NCBI RefSeq assembly: GCF_038443705.2
Contig: NZ_CP151767.2
Coordinates: forward strand, 496,001 to 560,000
Reading direction: 5' to 3'
DNA length: 64,000 nt
Source: Yoonia sp. SS1-5
Lineage (GTDB): Bacteria; Pseudomonadota; Alphaproteobacteria; Rhodobacterales; Rhodobacteraceae
The position numbers and the translations under genes are program-made. Positions 61,732 through 64,000 of this stretch are shown here, piece after piece. The notes beneath the pieces were generated by a model. That model had not been told where the DNA came from, made no database searches, and saw only the letters and a program-made list of their open reading frames with translations. How positions within the stretch are numbered: position 1 is the stretch's first letter; each line of letters opens with the position of its first letter.

Positions 61732-63824
61732 TGCGCACCCTTATCGCACTTACCTGCTGCCTTGCCGGATTATCCGCCCCGCTTTGGGCGCAGGCTGATC
61801 GGGACAGCGCGCGATCGGTGGTGCAAATCCGGTGCGCGACGGCAAACGGGGATATGAAGGCCACCGGCTTTGTCTGGCCAGAGCCGGGCATGATCGTCAC
61901 GGCGCTGCATGCAGTCGCCGGATGTGGCCCCGGGACCGGTGTTGTCTACAGCGAGAACTTCAAGGACGAGGTCCCGTTCGGCGCGTTTGTCAAAGTCGAC
62001 CTGGAGGCCGATCTGGCCTTGATCCAATTGCAGGACGACATGGGGCTACCAGCGGTCACACATGTCACCGAGCAACCCAATACACGCGATCCGCATGTTG
62101 TCTGGGGATATCCGCTGAGCGCGCGGGAAATGATCGACAAATCCGTCGAATTTGCCGGCGGGCTGTCAGGCGGGACAACCACATTGGGGCGCGCATTCTC
62201 GTCCCGCGATCTGTCGCAACTGTTTCGGGACCAGGACTATCCGACCGCGGACACCCAGATTTTGCGGGTGACCAGCACAATCCAACCCGGCCATTCCGGC
62301 GCACCTATCTTTGACGAAGAAGGACGGGTTGTTGCCATTGCCGATGGCGGGTTGCTGGGCGGCTGGCGGGGCATCAACTGGTCGATCCCCGCACATATCT
62401 ATCTGACAGATCTCTTGACGTCCGACGATCCGTTCCCGGAGGGCGTATCAACCCAGGCCAGCTTGTTCAGTGCCTATGCGGTACAGGAACCCAAAATCGT
62501 GCGCATGGGCGCTGCCGGTCAGGCGCCCGCGGACGCCGCTGAACCGGATGATACACCGGCAACCGTGAGCATACCGACGATCCTCGACGCGATGGCGGGT
62601 TTGGGCGATGACAAGCTGAGCTGGCTCCCGGTTGATTTGGCCGCAATACGCCCCGATGAGAACAGTTGGGATGACCTGCGCTTGCAGGCTCATCGGATCG
62701 CAGGAGCCCCCATACCGCTCTTCGCCCCCGAGACAGCGCAGATATTGCCGGCAGAGCGCCCCGGCTTTCTTGAGGCCCGCAGTGCTGACGGGGCGGCCCT
62801 GCAGATCAGTTTTGTCCATGAAGGGGCGGATTTCGACGATACACTGCAAGCGGGATCGGCAATTTTCTTTGCGCGCCTGGCAGAACTTGGGGTGGCAGAT
62901 GCCCCCACGGGCCTGTCGCCGGATGCGACCGATGCCGCATTGGAATACGCCTCGCAAAGCTGGCAGGTGAACCCTGATGGGCGCGACACGGATCCGTTCA
63001 TGGATGTGACGGTGCAGGTCAACGGGCCCACCTTCAGCGGTCAGGTCGTCTATTTTGATCGTGGCTGGGATGATGTGGCCGAGACGGATGAATTGCAGGC
63101 AATCCTGATGTGGGTGTCAACCGAGGCGCTGAATACGCTCGCCTCCCTTCCATTTGACATTGCCGACGCCGTTGCCGGGACGGCCGTGCCACCGGCCCAG
63201 ATTTCCGAACTGCGACTGGTGCGCCGGGTGCCGCTGGCCGATATTGCGGCGCTTTTTGTAGAACGGCGCGATTTTGGCTGGAAACGCAGGGTTGTCGAGC
63301 TCAAGGCATTGCTGGACAGCCCGCAAGATTATGCGGATCTCGCCTTTGACGTTTACGAAGACCGGATCACGGGCGGCACGATTGCCGTCCCTGCAGATCT
63401 TGAACTGGTCTGGGATCCCGCGCTGCAAGCGGCGGTTGGGCAGAACGAAAACGGTCAGATCCGTCTGGCCGTTGCATTGCAAGCAGCCGCTGATTTTCAG
63501 ACGGCCTTTGATGAGGGCGCCACGGGTTTTCTGGAAGGGCTGACCGCCCTGATCGACTGGGATGACCGCAGCCCCATGGATTGTGACCCTGTTGTTGATC
63601 CCATCATGCAGACGGCCGATTGCTGGGATTATTTTGCAGGCAAAGACCCCGATGATGGTGAATTTGCGGATTTGTACCTGGCGCTGAATATCCGGGGCAA
63701 TCAGGTCCTTGGTACCGCCGTTTATGCATGGGGCGACCGGGGCGCGCTCAGCAGGGATGAAGAGGTCATGTTTCAGATGATGCTGATCGGTGCCGAGTAT
63801 CTGTCGGATTTTGCTGAAAAGTAA
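61731..63824 (+). CDS. Secreted trypsin-like serine protease with large C-terminal region
   Basis: The product is 697 aa. The signal peptide is MRTLIALTCCLAGLSAPLWA. A trypsin-like domain (about 22-240) has catalytic His in MIVTALHAVAGCG, Asp in VDLEADLALIQLQDD and Ser in IQPGHSGAPIFDEEGRVVA, a complete triad of the DegP/trypsin-2 kind. No PDZ domain is evident. The C-terminal 430 residues (LAAIRPDENSWDDLRLQAHR and on) look like repeats of one alpha/beta module with WDD and FDDTLQAGSAIFFARLAEL; function unknown. It is the last gene of the cassette. Confidence 0.75.
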   Translation: MRTLIALTCCLAGLSAPLWAQADRDSARSVVQIRCATANGDMKATGFVWPEPGMIVTALHAVAGCGPGTGVVYSENFKDEVPFGAFVKVDLEADLALIQLQDDMGLPAVTHVTEQPNTRDPHVVWGYPLSAREMIDKSVEFAGGLSGGTTTLGRAFSSRDLSQLFRDQDYPTADTQILRVTSTIQPGHSGAPIFDEEGRVVAIADGGLLGGWRGINWSIPAHIYLTDLLTSDDPFPEGVSTQASLFSAYAVQEPKIVRMGAAGQAPADAAEPDDTPATVSIPTILDAMAGLGDDKLSWLPVDLAAIRPDENSWDDLRLQAHRIAGAPIPLFAPETAQILPAERPGFLEARSADGAALQISFVHEGADFDDTLQAGSAIFFARLAELGVADAPTGLSPDATDAALEYASQSWQVNPDGRDTDPFMDVTVQVNGPTFSGQVVYFDRGWDDVAETDELQAILMWVSTEALNTLASLPFDIADAVAGTAVPPAQISELRLVRRVPLADIAALFVERRDFGWKRRVVELKALLDSPQDYADLAFDVYEDRITGGTIAVPADLELVWDPALQAAVGQNENGQIRLAVALQAAADFQTAFDEGATGFLEGLTALIDWDDRSPMDCDPVVDPIMQTADCWDYFAGKDPDDGEFADLYLALNIRGNQVLGTAVYAWGDRGALSRDEEVMFQMMLIGAEYLSDFAEK

Positions 63825-64000
63825 ATCCGACGCGGATCGTCGGGGCGTTCAACCACAGGGACCGCGCATGTCGGCGCCGGGCCACCTGTCAAGTGAGACG
63901 TCTGATCGCGCATGGTTGTCATGTCCTTCGGTCGCGCATACACAGCGCGGCACATATCCCGTATCCCCCAAGCAGGTCGTGCATGAAACGCCTAACCGAT
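63825..64000. other. Window end without a certain gene
   Basis: After the protease stop there are 176 bases. A plus-strand ATG at 63983 (MKRLTD) could open the next gene; the minus strand has a short frame ending TGA near 63918. Neither has a clear ribosome site. I cannot decide between them. Confidence 0.25.

Noticed and set aside
63773..63955. 60-codon minus-strand frame at the window end
   Set aside because: It overlaps the 3' end of the protease gene and has no ribosome site or family pattern.

Overview
The window looks like chromosome of an alphaproteobacterium of the order Rhodobacterales, roseobacter-type. It is GC-rich and has several gene neighbourhoods I associate with that order: chpT divergent from a DUF3553 gene, a ribosomal protein L21 with a long Lys/Ala linker and helix-hairpin-helix tail, obgE-proB-proA, olsBA ornithine-lipid genes, and aroQ translationally coupled to a LuxR-type regulator. 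Species cannot be named from sequence reading alone.

Layout. 1-6.9 kb: two secreted proteins of unknown function, an OmpR/EnvZ-type two-component pair, a MarR-like remnant, and a small membrane-protein operon (ABA4-like plus a 7-TM protein) divergent from a TetR regulator. 6.96-8.76 kb: a complete ISNCY-type insertion sequence with terminal inverted repeats and a small passenger ORF. 8.9-10.1 kb: aroQ-luxR. 11.2-18.8 kb (minus strand): a ten-gene thiamine operon, thiD-thiO-thiS-thiG-thiE-thiF-thiY-tenA-thiZ-thiX, led by a TPP riboswitch and a hairpin that would hide the thiD Shine-Dalgarno sequence. It combines thiazole synthesis, pyrimidine phosphorylation, coupling, and import/salvage of a pyrimidine precursor. 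thiC is not in the operon.

19.2-25.9 kb: one very large gene (about 2245 codons) broken by a one-base frameshift in a G run and by an in-frame TAA. The ancestral product had EF-hand-containing repeats, beta-rich repeats, an SdrD_B/Cna_B-like domain and a subtilisin-like protease with an intact triad. A 266-bp MITE follows it directly; two related solo ends lie at 53.46 and 58.99 kb, each supplying the stop codon of a neighbouring gene.

26.4-46.2 kb: mostly housekeeping genes: a TerB-like protein, a P-loop ATPase, metA (predicted acetyltransferase), an alpha/beta hydrolase, ppk2-tetR-pagL-like, a potABC-type transporter without a binding protein, rplM-rpsI, a MocR regulator divergent from DUF1127, a thioesterase and ECHDC3-like pair, M32 carboxypeptidase with heme A synthase, trmJ, a TfoX-like protein, a divergent ThiE paralogue, olsBA, and DUF3553/chpT. 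46.2-52.9 kb (minus strand): rplU-rpmA, a strong terminator, then four tandem GNAT acetyltransferases, obgE, proB and proA.

53-64 kb: small lipoproteins, a DUF2059 protein, tRNA-Ser(CGA), an Old Yellow Enzyme, tRNA-Asn(GTT), an MBL hydrolase and an orphan histidine kinase. Last comes a three-gene cassette: a membrane-anchored protein with two alpha/beta-hydrolase domains, a 3-TM protein and a secreted trypsin-like protease. This cassette and the broken giant protease gene are the best candidates for undescribed biology.
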